Of a stretch of 64,000 nt of DNA, positions 21,321 to 33,085 are shown piece after piece. The position numbers and the translations under genes were made by a program. How positions within the stretch are numbered: position 1 is the first letter of the stretch; each line of letters starts with the position of its first letter. The notes under the pieces are model-generated. The model worked only from the letters and a program-made list of their open reading frames with translations, did not search any database and was not told the DNA's origin. The stretch lies in the NCBI GenBank assembly GCA_034359265.1, contig CP136893.1, positions 44,465,501 through 44,529,500 on the forward strand, read 5' to 3'. The stretch is from Canna indica (Eukaryota; Streptophyta; Magnoliopsida; Zingiberales; Cannaceae).

Positions 21321-21615
21321 CGGCTCACTCGCCCGTTAGAACGCCGTTGCTGATAAGTTATCATCAGCAACGGCTCACTTATCCGTTAGAAAGCCGTTGC
21401 TGATAATTAAAATATCAGCAACGGCTCACCTTTCCGTCCGAAAGCCGTTGCTGATAATTAAAATAATCAGTAACGGCTCGGTTTTCCGTTAGAAAGACGT
21501 TGCAGATATAATTTTTTGCAACGGCTCGAGCGGCCGTAAGAATGCCGTTGCAAATAGCAACGGCTTGAGCGGCCGTCGCTGATAGCCGTTGCTGAAGACG
21601 AAGTTTCTAGTAGTG
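21316..21615. repeat. 5' subterminal repeats, CACTA A
   Basis: Paired inverted copies of ATCAGCAACGGCT and AGCCGTTGCTGAT are repeated about every 30 bases, each pair separated by variable bases. They reach up to the TATA box, so protein bound here would occupy the promoter, as known for Spm TNPA. Confidence 0.8.
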
Positions 21616-21877
21616 ATCCTTCATGTTTGGGATCCCTGCTTGGAGACATTAAAGAACTAATGTTAAAGTTCTCTCATATTAATGTATCGTTTGTAAATAG
21701 AAATGTAAACAAAGCAGCCCACTGGACGACAAACTCGGCTCGAGCTAGAAATCTGTCCACCTCGTGGACGTCCGATCTTCCTCAAGAGCTCGAACAAATC
21801 TTGTATCATGACTCCTTAGCCGTAGGCTAAAGTATTAATATAAATTGTTTCTTCCGTAAAAAAAAAAAGGCAAATTC

Positions 21878-22904
21878 ATAATTTGTAAGCATACATAATT
21901 ATACATTTCTTAATTGAACATTATTTAATTAATATTTATAAACATATATAAGTATGACACATTTAAAATATCAAACAATAATAATACGTTGAATAAAGAG
22001 AATTATTAATTCTATAACTAATTAATCATATACAATAAATAAGATGAAAAATAAGAAAAAAAATGCATATGAAATTGAAGAATATTTTCAAATTAGATCT
22101 ATTTTCCAATTGAATATAGTCAAATCTAGATGTAAATTTTAGGAGCTAAGAAGTAACAAAATTTCATGAGATTATAAGAAAGATTCAAAATAAAATAATT
22201 TATTAAATTGACATAGACTTCTAAATTGATTCGGCTATCAATTTAAATAATAATTATTATGAAAATATTTTCTTAAAGCATTATTTATAAAAGTTCAGTA
22301 TTATCTATTAAAGTATAATTATTTATTAGATATTGTAATTTTTCATCATAAAAATATAAATTATTAAATTATTAATATATCAACAATTAAAATAATAATC
22401 ATTATAATTTTTATGTGAATTAATAATTTTTTAGACATATAAGTATTAAATATTTGAAGATTTTTTAAAAAAACATTAACAATAAAGACAAATTTTTAAT
22501 GTAATTCGAGAAAAAAAGTAAATGAGCTAATTCATAATTTATGTCACATAAATAATAATATAATTCATAACATAAATATTATTATTATTTATACATATAA
22601 GTATTGCCATTTAAAGAAAATTAAGCATTAACAATACGTTGAATTGAGAAATTTATTAATTAAATAATAAATTAAGCAAAAAACAAAAATAAGATTTTAG
22701 AAAATGATAATGGAAAAGTACTAAAGAATACTTGTGAATTAACAAAATCTTCCAAATTGGATGTATTTGGAGCAATTTTTTAAATAAAAAAATTAAAATA
22801 CTAATGAATTTTTAAATAAATAAAGTCAAAATCATTTCAAAGTAAATAATACTATATAATAAAAATATACAAATATATATATATATTTGAAGAGCCAATA
22901 AGTT
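21878..22904. other. AT-rich non-coding spacer
   Basis: This is more than 80 per cent A/T by eye, with runs such as aataataat and no coding frame, terminus or repeat that I can name. Confidence 0.6.
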
Positions 22905-25515
22905 TTGGTAACCCAACTAAATTCGAGGACGAATTTCCTTTAAGGTGGGAAGGTTGTAAGACCCGAAATTTTTTTCTTAATATAAAAATCTATTTTTTTG
23001 GTGCAGCACACTGGATCGGAGGTTAGCCGGGTCGAGCCGCGGAAATCGCCTTGAGTAGAAGGTATAACCCGATCCATGGAAATAAGAAGTTGAATTAGTT
23101 CAATGGTTATTTTCTTTCTTGCTTATGATGTGTCATTAAAGTCGAGTTCGACTCATGAGTGCGGATAGGATCAAAGTTCGAATCAGAATCAGATCGAACC
23201 AAGAAGAAGTCAAGTCAAGTGAGGGGCAAATAGGTCATTGGATGAGGGGAATAAAACCCCTCACCCAAGCCACCCGTGCGGCTCAAAGAGAGAGCCGCAC
23301 GCAGCCCATCAAGAGGGAGAAAGGGAGAGAGGAGGAGGAGATCTTGTCGGCGCCGAGTTCGCGACGACGCTCGAGGAGATCAGAATCTCATTTCATCAAG
23401 ATTTCTTCATGATCCAATTCAAGGTGAGTGGTTAGAGTAGATGTTAATGGGAGGCGGGTGGCCGACCCCGTATATTTTGAAATCGAGATTTTCTCCGCGA
23501 GTTTTGCCGATCGGGTTGTTTCCCCATGTTAGATTTTTAAATTATTGTACATACTATGATTTCATGTTTGAAAACGTGTTGATTTCTTGCTTTAAGGGGC
23601 TGGTCGAGTCGAGGAAAAAGTGGAAAGGTTATGCCGAAATTTTCCCCAATTTCCTCGCTCGTCTTGCAACTTGTGTATCGACTTGTATTCGTTTTGTTTT
23701 TGATTTTGGATTGATGCTCGAGTGGACGCCGCAGCCAAGTCCACCACCTCTAGAGGGTTCGGCCGAGCATGGTCATCATCCTACTCGAGTTGGCCAAGCA
23801 GTAGATGGGGGAAAAGTTGGGCTGTTTATATTGGATTGTTGGATCTCTTATTTTATCACATTAACTCACAGCTTCATGTTTAAATGTTAGATTAAATTTG
23901 AAGTTTATGTTTACTATTCTACTAGTTAATATGAATAAATTCCAGCCCCTTCACACATGGATGGTTCGGCCGAGCAAGATTTACCTTGCTCGAGCTTCGG
24001 CCGATCAAGGGAAAGGGGGAGGAAACAAACGATTTGTGTAGTTGTTCATATCCCTCCGCTTAATGTTTATTCATATTCATGTTAATGTTAATCCATATTC
24101 ATGTTGTGATTTGTTGGGGTAGATCTATATTATCATTTTGGAAATGTTCTTGCCAATGCTTATATGGTATATGTAGTCAAGAAATGTTTCATTTAATTGC
24201 TCATATTATGTTTAATTGTTGTTATGCTTAGTGTATGTTCCATATTGGTTTAACCTCTACATTACTTATCTTTTATTTCGGTTCTTCATGATGTTACTAT
24301 CCGTAATTAATTTGGTAAGTGATGTGGAAATGGTAGGTTGAGTGCCTACATAGTTGGCGAGTTCGCTCGTTCTAGGAAGAATGGGTTAGATAACATGTAG
24401 GATGTTGCAAGATGCATAGTACATATGGAAACCTTGCTAGGAAATGACACAACTTATAGGACTTCTAGTATTCATTTTTGAAAACCTAAAACTATTAGGT
24501 GTACACATTTTTGGAAGAGCAGCACTAATTTGTTGACCTTGTAGACCGGATTAGGGCCGGATACGAGCAACCGCCCGAAGTGTATATAAGAAAACCCTAG
24601 GACATTTGACTGTGTGATGTGCTTGAGATGGTCCGCCGGGAAGCGTGGAGGTCGAAAATGACCAATGCTGAGCTCGGCCAGTGATTAGGTCTTGAGATGC
24701 ACCAGTGGGCCCGCTAGGTGTCAGACCCCAATTGGGTGGGACTAGCTATCCCTATCCCAGACGGTGTTCGGAGACTAGTAGACCATCCTAGTCGATGGCC
24801 CGACATTCCATGTTTATATTTTGATATGATGTGGCCGAACGACCAGTGTGATTCTACCTTGTATAGTAAGGCCGATTGTAGCCAGGATTCTTATACCATA
24901 AGTTGGCCTTAAGGGCCGAATGCCAGGCGGCAAGGTTAGGCCGTTATGGTAAGTTCCTCATATATGGTTTATACAAAATGACCCACGGGGTCAATAGTCA
25001 CATCAAAAAGTAGTTTACCTCCTTGATTATATTCTATGTTGTTTATATATTATGCATGACTAACTGCAGATTATGTGGAGGTTCGAAAGAACCGCTCACT
25101 GAGTCCCAAGTGGACTCACGGTTTATTCCTTTGTTTTTGCAGAGCATGATCAGTGATCGAGGCTTGTCGTCATGGTGCAGCTGGAGGGCAGGTGGTGGTG
25201 CCATATCTCGTAGCAGCGTCCTTTGGTCATAGTCTAGTGTCTTGTAGTAGTTATTTTCTGTTTCTACACTGACAGTTGTGTTTTGAAAAGTTTGTAATAA
25301 CTTTGATACTTGAGACGTTCTATTTGTGACGACGTTCGTTTTCTTCTTTGGGTTGAAAAATATATATTTGTGAATTTCGAAAACTTTAAATAAAGATTGT
25401 GTTGCGATTTCCTTTCTCGATATGTTCTGTTTTATTGTCAGTTAGTGTAGACAGTAGGTTACAGGGCAGGATGTTGGCCTTAGCCGGTCACACTACCCTC
25501 AGTTGGGGTGTGACA
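22905..25515 (+). mobile_element. Del/Tekay-like 3' LTR with short internal remnant
   Basis: AATTCGAGGACGAATTTCC followed by TTTAAGGTGGGAAGGT (22920-22954) is the sequence that precedes the 3' LTR in Del/Tekay elements and includes the polypurine tract. The LTR starts TGTAAGACCC at 22955 and ends GGGGTGTGACA at 25515 (2561 bp). It is homologous over its whole length to the solo LTR at 60336-62902. A splice-donor-like AAG|GTGAGTGG lies at 23421-23430. Frames at 23155-23412 and 23441-23890 recur in the other copy, but only because the DNA is similar. No 5' part or target duplication is visible. Confidence 0.8.
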
Positions 25516-26121
25516 ATATATATATATATATATAATTGAAAAATATTAATATTTCCCAGAGTAAACATAAAATATAACATGATATAAACTACATTAATTA
25601 TACCAATTAAAATTGCATAAGTATAAAAAATTAATTCAAAAATAAGAAAAAAATATAAATTATATGATTTTATTTAAAAAAATAAATGGGAAAAATGATA
25701 TTTTAAAAACACAAAATTAATAAAAAAATAATTGTGACATTAAAAAATATTTTAAATAATTATTCAATAAATATGTAATTATTACCAAAAATATAGGTTC
25801 AAATAATATATATATATATATATATATATAATCATAAATGAGAAAAATATCAATAAAATATAAATTTAGAATCAACAATAATATTTTTTAAGGGCAAATA
25901 ATTTGAATGTTAGACTGAATCCATGCAAAACCTATCAAACTTAGATGCCAATAACGTATGTTAACCCTTGTCAAATAGTAAAATATTAGATGAAAACCTT
26001 CTACTGAGTATTGACTAATAGTATCATACCCAGAGCTGCGTTAATTAATACAAATAGAATTATTTTGGAATCATGAAATTACCATATTTAAGAATAGTTC
26101 TGATGAGGCTGATGAGCATAC
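25516..26121. other. AT-rich spacer, partly P450 intron
   Basis: The stretch contains (AT)n runs at 25516-25533 and 25808-25831 and AT-rich sequence. The last part (about 26,040-26,121) follows a splice donor of the P450 fragment on the minus strand and is presumably its intron. No gene is seen. Confidence 0.5.
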
Positions 26122-26200
26122 CGTCTTGAGCTTGGCGAGGTGGTCGCAGGAAGGGAGGTCACGTGCAGCCCACACAGAGGACCTCCGCCCCCGCGCAGTC
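26122..26200 (-). pseudogene. P450 fragment, part 2 (downstream of the gypsy insertion)
   Basis: Directly after the left CAGTC duplication the minus strand contains, in one frame, RDLPSCDHLAKLKT, followed by a splice donor (ACG|GTATGC). In CYP72-clan P450s the I-helix exon ends with the same pattern (.D.P....LAKLKT). It continues the fragment at 31416-31709 across the inserted element. A TGA in the other frame and frame changes show that the copy is dead. Confidence 0.75.
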
Positions 26201-26582
26201 TGGTACGAGGTTAATCGTACCGAACCAGATCTGAGAGGAGGAGAGAAGGAATAGCAGAGAGAAAGAATGCGAGAGAAGCAGATTAAGGAGATGGTTTCAT
26301 ATTAAGCTAATCATTCCCCCTCCTGTTTACATCTCTCTCCTTATTTATATCACTGTACAAAGTAAGCTTTAGTAGGTAATATAATCCTGGAGGTGTCGTG
26401 GCCACTTCCTCTCACGCGCTTGGGTCCCGCGAACTGACTCAGCTGCCACCGTTGGGATGTGACTTGCGTTAACGTCCTCATCGTGTTTGGTTAACGCTTC
26501 TCGTGCGTCACTTGGGATGATGCGACGGGCGTTTACGTCGTCTCCTTTTACTGCCGCTGTCTCAGGTGCTGCGCTCGTGACA
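26201..26582 (-). repeat. 3' LTR of the gypsy element
   Basis: This is the downstream LTR on the minus strand. It contains the last ~71 codons of the gag-pol frame (stop at 26369), then a probable TATA-type signal (gatataaataag) and a CT-rich transcribed end. It is near-identical to 31034-31415. Confidence 0.95.
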
Positions 26583-29500
26583 ACACCTCCTCCTGCCAAA
26601 CTAACCTTGTCCTCAAGGTTATTAGAAGAGTCTCCCGCCAACAGGGCAATTGGAGTGACCTGAATCTCCGGCTGACCTCTGCAAGTCTTGAGCTTGGAGA
26701 CGTGAAATACCGGGTGTAAAATGGACGAAGCCGGCAGGTCGACTTTGTAGGCAACCTCTCCGATCTTCTTCAAAACCCTGAAGGGTCCAAAGTATCTCGG
26801 ACTCAGCTTGTGCTGTTTCTGAAGCCGCAACGATAACTGTCTATATGGTTGAAGCTTTATATATACCCAGTCGCCGATCTTGTAATTAACATCCCTCCGA
26901 TGCTGATCCGCCTGAGATTTCATACGTTGTTGTGAGCGTTTTAAATTGGTCTTCAACTGCGCCAATATCTCCTCTCGTTTCTCTATTTCTTGTGCTACCA
27001 CTTCATTAGTAGTCGATCCCGTGGCATAACGCAGCAAGGTGGGAGGATCTCGCCCATACACTGCTTTGAAAGGAGTCATTCCCGCTGCCGACTGATACGC
27101 AGTGTTGTACCAGTACTCAGCCCACGGTAAGTACTTTCTCCAGGCCTTTGGTTCGTCCGCGACAAAGCTACGGAGGTACATCTCTACACATTTGTTTAGG
27201 ACCTCTGTTTGACCATCCGTCTGCGGATGGTATGCCGAACTAAATTTGAGTTCGGTCCCTTGCAAGCGTGCTAATTCCTTCCAAACCTCCCCGACAAAGT
27301 GACAATCTCGGTCACTAATGATCGAGCGAGGAATGCCGTGATGTTTAATCACTCCTTCCACCAAAGTCTCTGCTACCTTCACACTGGTGTAGCTCTTCGG
27401 TAAGGCCATGAAGTGGCCATATTTTGTAAGTCTATCCACAACCACTAATATATCCGTTTTCCCTTCCGATGGTGGCAGGTGAGTGATGAAATCCATGGCA
27501 ATATCTTCGAAGATTGCTTCAGGAATTGGCAGTGGTTGTAGTAGTCCTGCTGGAGATAATTGTTCGGTCTTCATTCTCTGGCAGACTTGGCATTCTTTAA
27601 TGAATGCCTCGACATCTCGACGCATACCTTTCCAGTAGAAACTAGACGCTATCCTCCGGTATGTCCTGTTGATTCCGGAGTGTCCCCCGAACACCGAATC
27701 ATGGTATTCTTTCAGGATGGTGGTTCGTATTGCTTTATCTCCAGGTACCAATGCCTTCTTTTTAAACAACACCAGTCCGTTATGTAGAGTGTAATGTCCA
27801 CTCGTCTCTTTTCCTTCTTTAATATCCTTCTGCAACCGTAGTAATTGCAGATCCTGTAGGTTCGCCTGCTTAATCATCTCCATTACTCCGGATATGGGCT
27901 GCAGCAACACCATATATTGGCTGACAAATTTGCGGGACAAGGCATCCGCCACCGTATTCAATTTTCTAGCTCGGTATTTTACTTCGAAGTCGTAGCCAAG
28001 CAATTTGCTCAGCCACTTCTGTTGCTCCGGTGTTTGGATGACTTGAGAAGTCATCTCCCTCAAGGCCTGTTGGTCAGTGATAATAGTAAACCTCCGACCA
28101 AGCAGGTATTGCCGCCATTTGCCGACAGCCTGAGTGATAGCATACATCTCACGGTGGTATGCTGACGCCCCTTGCATACGCGGAGATAGTTTCTGGCTAA
28201 AGTAAGCAATTGGCTTACCCTTTTGCGTTAGGACAGCTCCGATCCCTACTCCTGACGCGTCTGTCTCTACCTCAAAGCTTCTACTGAAGTCGGGTAGCGT
28301 CAAGATAGGAGCTTTACTCAGTAACTCTTTGAGACATTCAAAAGCCTGCTGTGCCGCTGCTGTCCACGAGAAGTTTCCCCGACGTAATAGATCCGAGAGG
28401 GGTGACGCAATGCTGGCAAAGTTTTTTATGAAGCGTCGGTAGTATCCTGCCAAGCCGAGGAAGCCCCTAACTCCTCGGATATCCACGGGCGGCGGCCATG
28501 CTTGAATTGCCGCTACTTTGCCCGGGTCCACCTGCAGCCCTTCTGAGGATAAGAAATGTCCCAAATACTCAATCTTCGCACACCCAAACGAGCACTTGTC
28601 GCAGTTTGCTACTAACTTGTGTTGTCGAAGCGTCTGCAATACCACCTCGACATGTTTGAGATGTTCTTTATAAGAACCACTGTAGATGAGTATATCGTCG
28701 AAGAAGATCAATACAAATATGCGCAGGTAGGGTTGAAATATGCGGTTCATGGTAGCTTGAAAGGTTGATGGCGCGTTTGTTAACCCGAAGGGCATTACTA
28801 AGAACTCGTAATGACCCTCGTGAGTTCTGAATGCCGTCTTGGATACATCACCGGGGGCGACTCGTATCTGATGATACCCTGAAAGGAGATCGAGCTTAGT
28901 GAACACTGTGGCCTTTCCCAACTCATCGAAGAGTTCGTCGGCGGTGGGAATGGGAAACCGATCCTTCACAGTCACGGCATTGAGTGCCCGGTAATCCACA
29001 TAGAAGCGCCACGTGCCGTTCTTTTTTTTCACTAAGAGCACCGACGACGAATACGGACTGCTGCTATGTCGAATTATGCCTTCCTTTAACATTTGCTGCA
29101 CCTGCCGTTCAATTTCAGCCTTTTGGTAGTGCGGGTACCGATAGGGACGCACATTGATAGGCACTTGTTGTGAGGGTAAATGGATTTGATGGTCAGTAAT
29201 TCTGGTCGGGGGTAGTCCCTGCGGTTTCCTGAATACTTCCGGATACTGCTCCAGTACTTTGCACATTTCTTCATCTGCGTTGCCCTTCCTTGGTGGTTCC
29301 ATCGGTTGTAGTTCTAAACGATACATCTCAGTTATTGATTGAGTCCCCAATAACCTCCTTAATGCTTGATAGGCTATTGGTTCTACTGATGGACTCTGTT
29401 CTCCTTTCCAAATGTGTCTCTGTCCATGCAATTGAAACTCAAATTGAAGCTGAGCATAATCCATCAATACGGGTCCCAGCGTAGCCATCCAGGCTACTCC

Positions 29501-30967
29501 CAGTACCACTTCAGACCCTTGGATTGGTAAAATGTAGAAGTCGGCTTCCACTGCAGTGTCTTGTATCACCAACTTTAGTCGACGGGTGGCTCCTTCGCAC
29601 TGCACCCGAGCCCCATTGCCCACCATGACCCCGAAATTTGCTGCAGGCTCCACTTGCAACCCCAAGTATTTTGCGACGCGGGTTTGGACGAAGTTATGGG
29701 TACTTCCCCCGTCTAAAAGAATGTGAACCTCTCTTCCCGCCACCACACCCCGAAAGCGTAATGTGGTCGGCAAGAAACATCCGGATAAGGCGTTGAATGA
29801 TATCAGTGATTGTTCTGACGAATCAACATCACCACCCTCCTCAACTGGGTTCAACTGCGTTCTTTCTTCCACAGGGTCGGAACTAGAACCGTCGTCCAAC
29901 ATAAACAACTGGGGAGACTGACATTTGTGTCCCCACGTATACTTCTCATCACAGTAGAAGCACAACCCTTGTTCTTTTCTCTTCTGGGCCTCCGCCGATG
30001 TAAGTCGTCGCAATCCGGATCGAGAATGTTTTTCTGAATCACCGGATGGTGTTCGGTTCGCATGCTGTGCTGTTGGTGATGCTTTACTGAAAGATGTAGA
30101 TGGAGAGAAACTTCGGGTTGGGGTAGGCAAAATACCTGCCGCTCTTGAAGGCGAGTTCATTGTCTGAAGCCGACGGGTCGCTAGTATCTTTGCCTCATGC
30201 CTTTTTGCCGAAGTTACTGCCTCATGCATGGACTCAGGCTGGCGGGTCAGCACCTCCGCTTTAATGTCCGCTCGTAAGCCGGAGACAAAGCAATTGGTCA
30301 AAAAGGACTCCGGCAACTGAGTGGTGCGGAGTGCCATGTCCTCAAACCGACCTTCATACTCTTCCACCGTCGTAATCTGAACCAGCTTAGTGAGTTGTCC
30401 CTCTGGTGGCTCCAGATCCGTCGGTTCGAATCACCGACGAATTGATTCTACCAGGTGCTGCCAGCCGGCAAGCTGCTTCCGGCGTTGCATCCACCGGAAC
30501 CATTTTTTTGCCGTTCCTTCCATACGAAAGGATGACATCGTCACGCGGTGTTGATCCTCCGTGGGGTAGAATGCAAAAAAATCTTCGGCAGAGGCGATCC
30601 AATCCTCTGCATCGCACCCATTAAACATTGGCAGTTCAACCTGGGGTGGTCTCGGGGGAAATGGAAATTCATCCCCATCATCATCACCTCGGATCCCTTT
30701 TCCCCGATTTGTGAATCCACCACCGGATCTCGTTGCCTCACTCTTGGGTTTCGTCAGATGAACTATTTGCGAATTCAGTAATGAAATCTGTGACGTTACA
30801 TTTTGTAGGAGCTTCTGTTGTGACTCCATGGATTGACGTTGAAGCTCCAAAGTCTGCTGTTGCGCCTCCAAGCTGGTTTGCAGACTTCCCAGCACTTGAT
30901 CATGCCTCGAACTTGCCTCATGAAGAACCTTCAGAGACTCGCCCATCGCTTGTCCACGAATTTCCAT
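26369..30967 (-). pseudogene. Gag-pol polyprotein of the gypsy element, one in-frame TGA
   Basis: The first ATG is at 30967. The frame runs to 26369 with one stop, TGA at 30433-30431, most simply a CGA-to-TGA change within gag. In order: a coiled-coil N terminus; retrotransposon gag (FNGCDAEDWIASAEDFF); a zinc knuckle CFYCDEKYTWGHKC (about 331-345); aspartic protease with DGGSTHNF (DSG changed to DGG); reverse transcriptase with KLDLLSGYHQI and FFDDILIYS (about 754); RNase H (VETDASGVGIGAVL); and integrase with HX7H..CX2C zinc site, MDFI, SDRD and the PQTDGQTE motif. A GPF module follows (SPRYFGPFRVLKKIGE, about 1390). No canonical chromodomain follows; instead there is a low-similarity tail, of which the last ~71 residues are encoded in the LTR. 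The clade is not assigned. Confidence 0.93.
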
Positions 30968-31014
30968 CGCCTTCGTCGTCGCGCGTCGATCAGATCCGAT
31001 CGACACCTTCGACG

Positions 31015-31033
31015 CTCTCAATGAAAGCACCAA
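31015..31033 (-). promoter_or_regulatory. Presumed primer-binding site of the gypsy element
   Basis: Immediately inside the 5' LTR the minus strand reads TTGGTGCTTTCATTGAGAG. The TGG fits the complement of a tRNA CCA end, but the rest is not the usual initiator-Met PBS, and I cannot name the tRNA. Confidence 0.5.
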
Positions 31034-31415
31034 TGGTACGAGGTTAATCGTACCGAACCAGATCTGAGAGGAGGAGAGAAGGAATAGCAGAGAGAAAGAA
31101 TGCGAGAGAAGCAGATTAAGGAGATGGTTTCACATTAAGCTAATCATTCCCCCTCCTGTTTACATCTCTCTCCTTATTTATATCACTGTACAAAGTAAGC
31201 TTTAGTAGGTAATATAATCCTGGAGGTGTCGTGGCCACTTCCTCTCACGCGCTTGGGTCCCGCGAACTGACTCAGCTGCCACCGTTGGGATGTGACTTGC
31301 GTTAACGTCCTCATCGTGTTTGGTTAACGCTTCTCGTGCGTCACTTGGGATGATGCGACGGGCGTTTACGTCGTCTCCTTTTACTGCCGCTGTCTCAGGT
31401 GCTGCGCTCGTGACA
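31034..31415 (-). repeat. 5' LTR of the gypsy element
   Basis: This is the upstream LTR on the minus strand. It carries a second copy of the pol C-terminal codons (frame 31202-31415) that are not used here. See the 3' LTR for content. Confidence 0.95.
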
Positions 31416-31709
31416 CAGTCCTGCCACTCCTGGTGCAAGGTGCATGGCGAGGACCACCATTGTCCACGTCAGAAGGTTCGACGTCGTTTGCTTTCCGACG
31501 AAGAATGTTTTGCAATCCTCGACGATGTCCCGCCGGCCCCCGCTTCGCCGCACTGGCGTCGATAATGAGGCCGAGCAGATCCTTCACGCCGCCGTCGGCC
31601 TTCTCCTCCTCTTTTCTCTCTTTTCACAGCCCGATCAGCCTTACCAAACTCTTCTTGATCTCCTTCTCCAACTTCCACGAGTTGGTGTTCTTCTTCGTCG
31701 GCAAGAATT
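31416..31709 (-). pseudogene. Cytochrome P450 (CYP72-clan-like) fragment, part 1
   Basis: On the minus strand one frame gives FLPTKKNTNSWKLEKEIKKS and LVRLIGL, a stop (TGA), then KEEEKADGGVKDLLGLI. After a frameshift another frame gives DIVEDCKTFFVGKQTTSNLL and TWTMVVLAMH, the I-helix with the (A/G)GxxTT oxygen-activation motif of plant P450s. EWQD follows just before the gypsy insertion. The FLPTKKN and ECKTFF..TTSNLLTWT words are typical of the CYP72 clan (haem monooxygenases of the ER membrane). The 3' splice site before FLPTKK has lost its AG (ACCAA). The haem-binding FxxGxRxCxG exon is absent. It lies left of a Helitron-like terminus and was probably captured. Confidence 0.8.
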
Positions 31710-32551
<842 letters not shown>

Positions 32552-32889
32552 TTAGTCGAAAACGTTGTCCAATTATATAAGTATATAATTAAATTCAAAT
32601 AAATTTATAAAATATGAAGAAACAAAATTATCAAAATTAATTTAAATTAAATTATACTTTTAAATAATAATATTCATACTCAAATAATTAAGAATAATAA
32701 TAAATATAGAGAAAAGAGTAATAATAAATATTATATATATATATATATATGAAATTTTATAAGTGTAAAAAAAATAGTAAATATTAATTCAATTTAATTT
32801 ATATAATAGTAAAAAATAATATACATATCACTTTTTAAATATAATTTTTGTTTATGGCTTAGAATTCATCAAACACACTAATAACGGAA

Positions 32890-33041
32890 TCTATATATAT
32901 ATATAAATAAGAAACAACTTATTTCCGCCTAAATTCTCTCAACTCCCTCAATTATTTATATTTATTTTTATCACATTTATATTTTCATTTTTATATGCCT
33001 TAATTTTTAAATATTCGACTTTAATTTTCACATGAAACTAC

Positions 33042-33085
<44 letters not shown>

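Larger units (their letters stand above)
14372..21615 (-). mobile_element. CACTA (En/Spm) transposon A, 7244 bp
   Basis: The left end starts CACTACGAGAAAAATGG and the right end finishes TTTCTAGTAGTG (inverted CACTACTAGAAA). ATC flanks both sides (14369-14371, 21616-21618), the 3-bp duplication of CACTA elements. Subterminal zones are filled with CAGCAACGGC/GCCGTTGCTG repeats. Read on the minus strand, the order is TATA box, GC-rich leader, 26-bp minisatellite, hairpin, TNP2-type transposase gene and a second multi-exon gene. It is colinear with CACTA B at 45711-52920. It sits in the LINE RNase H domain. The A transposase gene has two nonsense codons, so A alone is probably not autonomous. Confidence 0.95.
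14092..21831 (+). pseudogene. LINE RNase H-like domain (RVT_3), interrupted by CACTA A
   Basis: The left part (14092-14371) reads INCDGSFANNEGGAGVILRN, then NSEATAIYFALSYAVG and IMKSDCKELVELIN. The DGS and the Glu in NSEA fit two of the catalytic acidic positions of type-I RNase H, and MKSDCKELV carries the third. The reading frame is cut at 14371 by the CACTA and continues at 21619 with LGDIKELMLKFSHINVSFVN and NRNVNKAAH, the C-terminal helix block. Removing the element and one ATC repeat restores the phase, so the domain was intact at insertion. It ends near 21831 in front of the poly(A). It belongs to a truncated LINE and not to a host gene. Confidence 0.85.
13830..21868 (+). mobile_element. 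5'-truncated LINE (L1-type) tail, split by CACTA A
   Basis: The sequence before the RNase H frame encodes ALWFIWYFRNSIMHGG, typical of the zinc-binding/RT-linker region of plant LINEs, with stops in frame. The RNase H domain follows, split by CACTA A. After the stop codon near 21829 come about 30 bases and then an 11-base poly(A) (21858-21868). GGCAAATTTC before the start (13820-13829) and GGCAAATTC after the poly(A) (21869-21877) look like the variable-length target duplication of a LINE insertion. Without the CACTA the LINE piece is about 0.8 kb, so it is heavily 5'-truncated. Confidence 0.75.
26201..31415 (-). mobile_element. Full-length Ty3/gypsy LTR retrotransposon, 5215 bp
   Basis: Identical-length LTRs (26201-26582 and 31034-31415, 382 bp) start TGTCACGAGC and end CGTACCA on the minus strand. 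CAGTC flanks both sides (26196-26200, 31416-31420), the 5-bp target duplication. I see a single base difference between the LTRs (26300 T, 31133 C), so the insertion is recent. One gag-pol frame fills the interior, broken by one TGA. The polypurine tract GGCAGGAGGAGGTGT precedes the 3' LTR. The element lies within a P450 gene fragment. Confidence 0.97.

Noticed and set aside
23155..23890. Two open frames (85 and 149 residues) that are also found, with similar sequence, in the LTR at 60336-62902
   Set aside because: They lie wholly inside LTRs. The similarity is explained by DNA-level homology of LTR copies, and substitutions do not favour silent sites by eye. Not called as genes.
31033..31033. 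Gag start at 31033
   Set aside because: That codon is TTG directly at the LTR edge, inside the presumed primer-binding site. The first ATG in frame is at 30967.
31202..31438. Independent small gene identical to the pol C terminus
   Set aside because: It is the 5' LTR copy of the LTR-encoded pol tail plus a few flanking codons.
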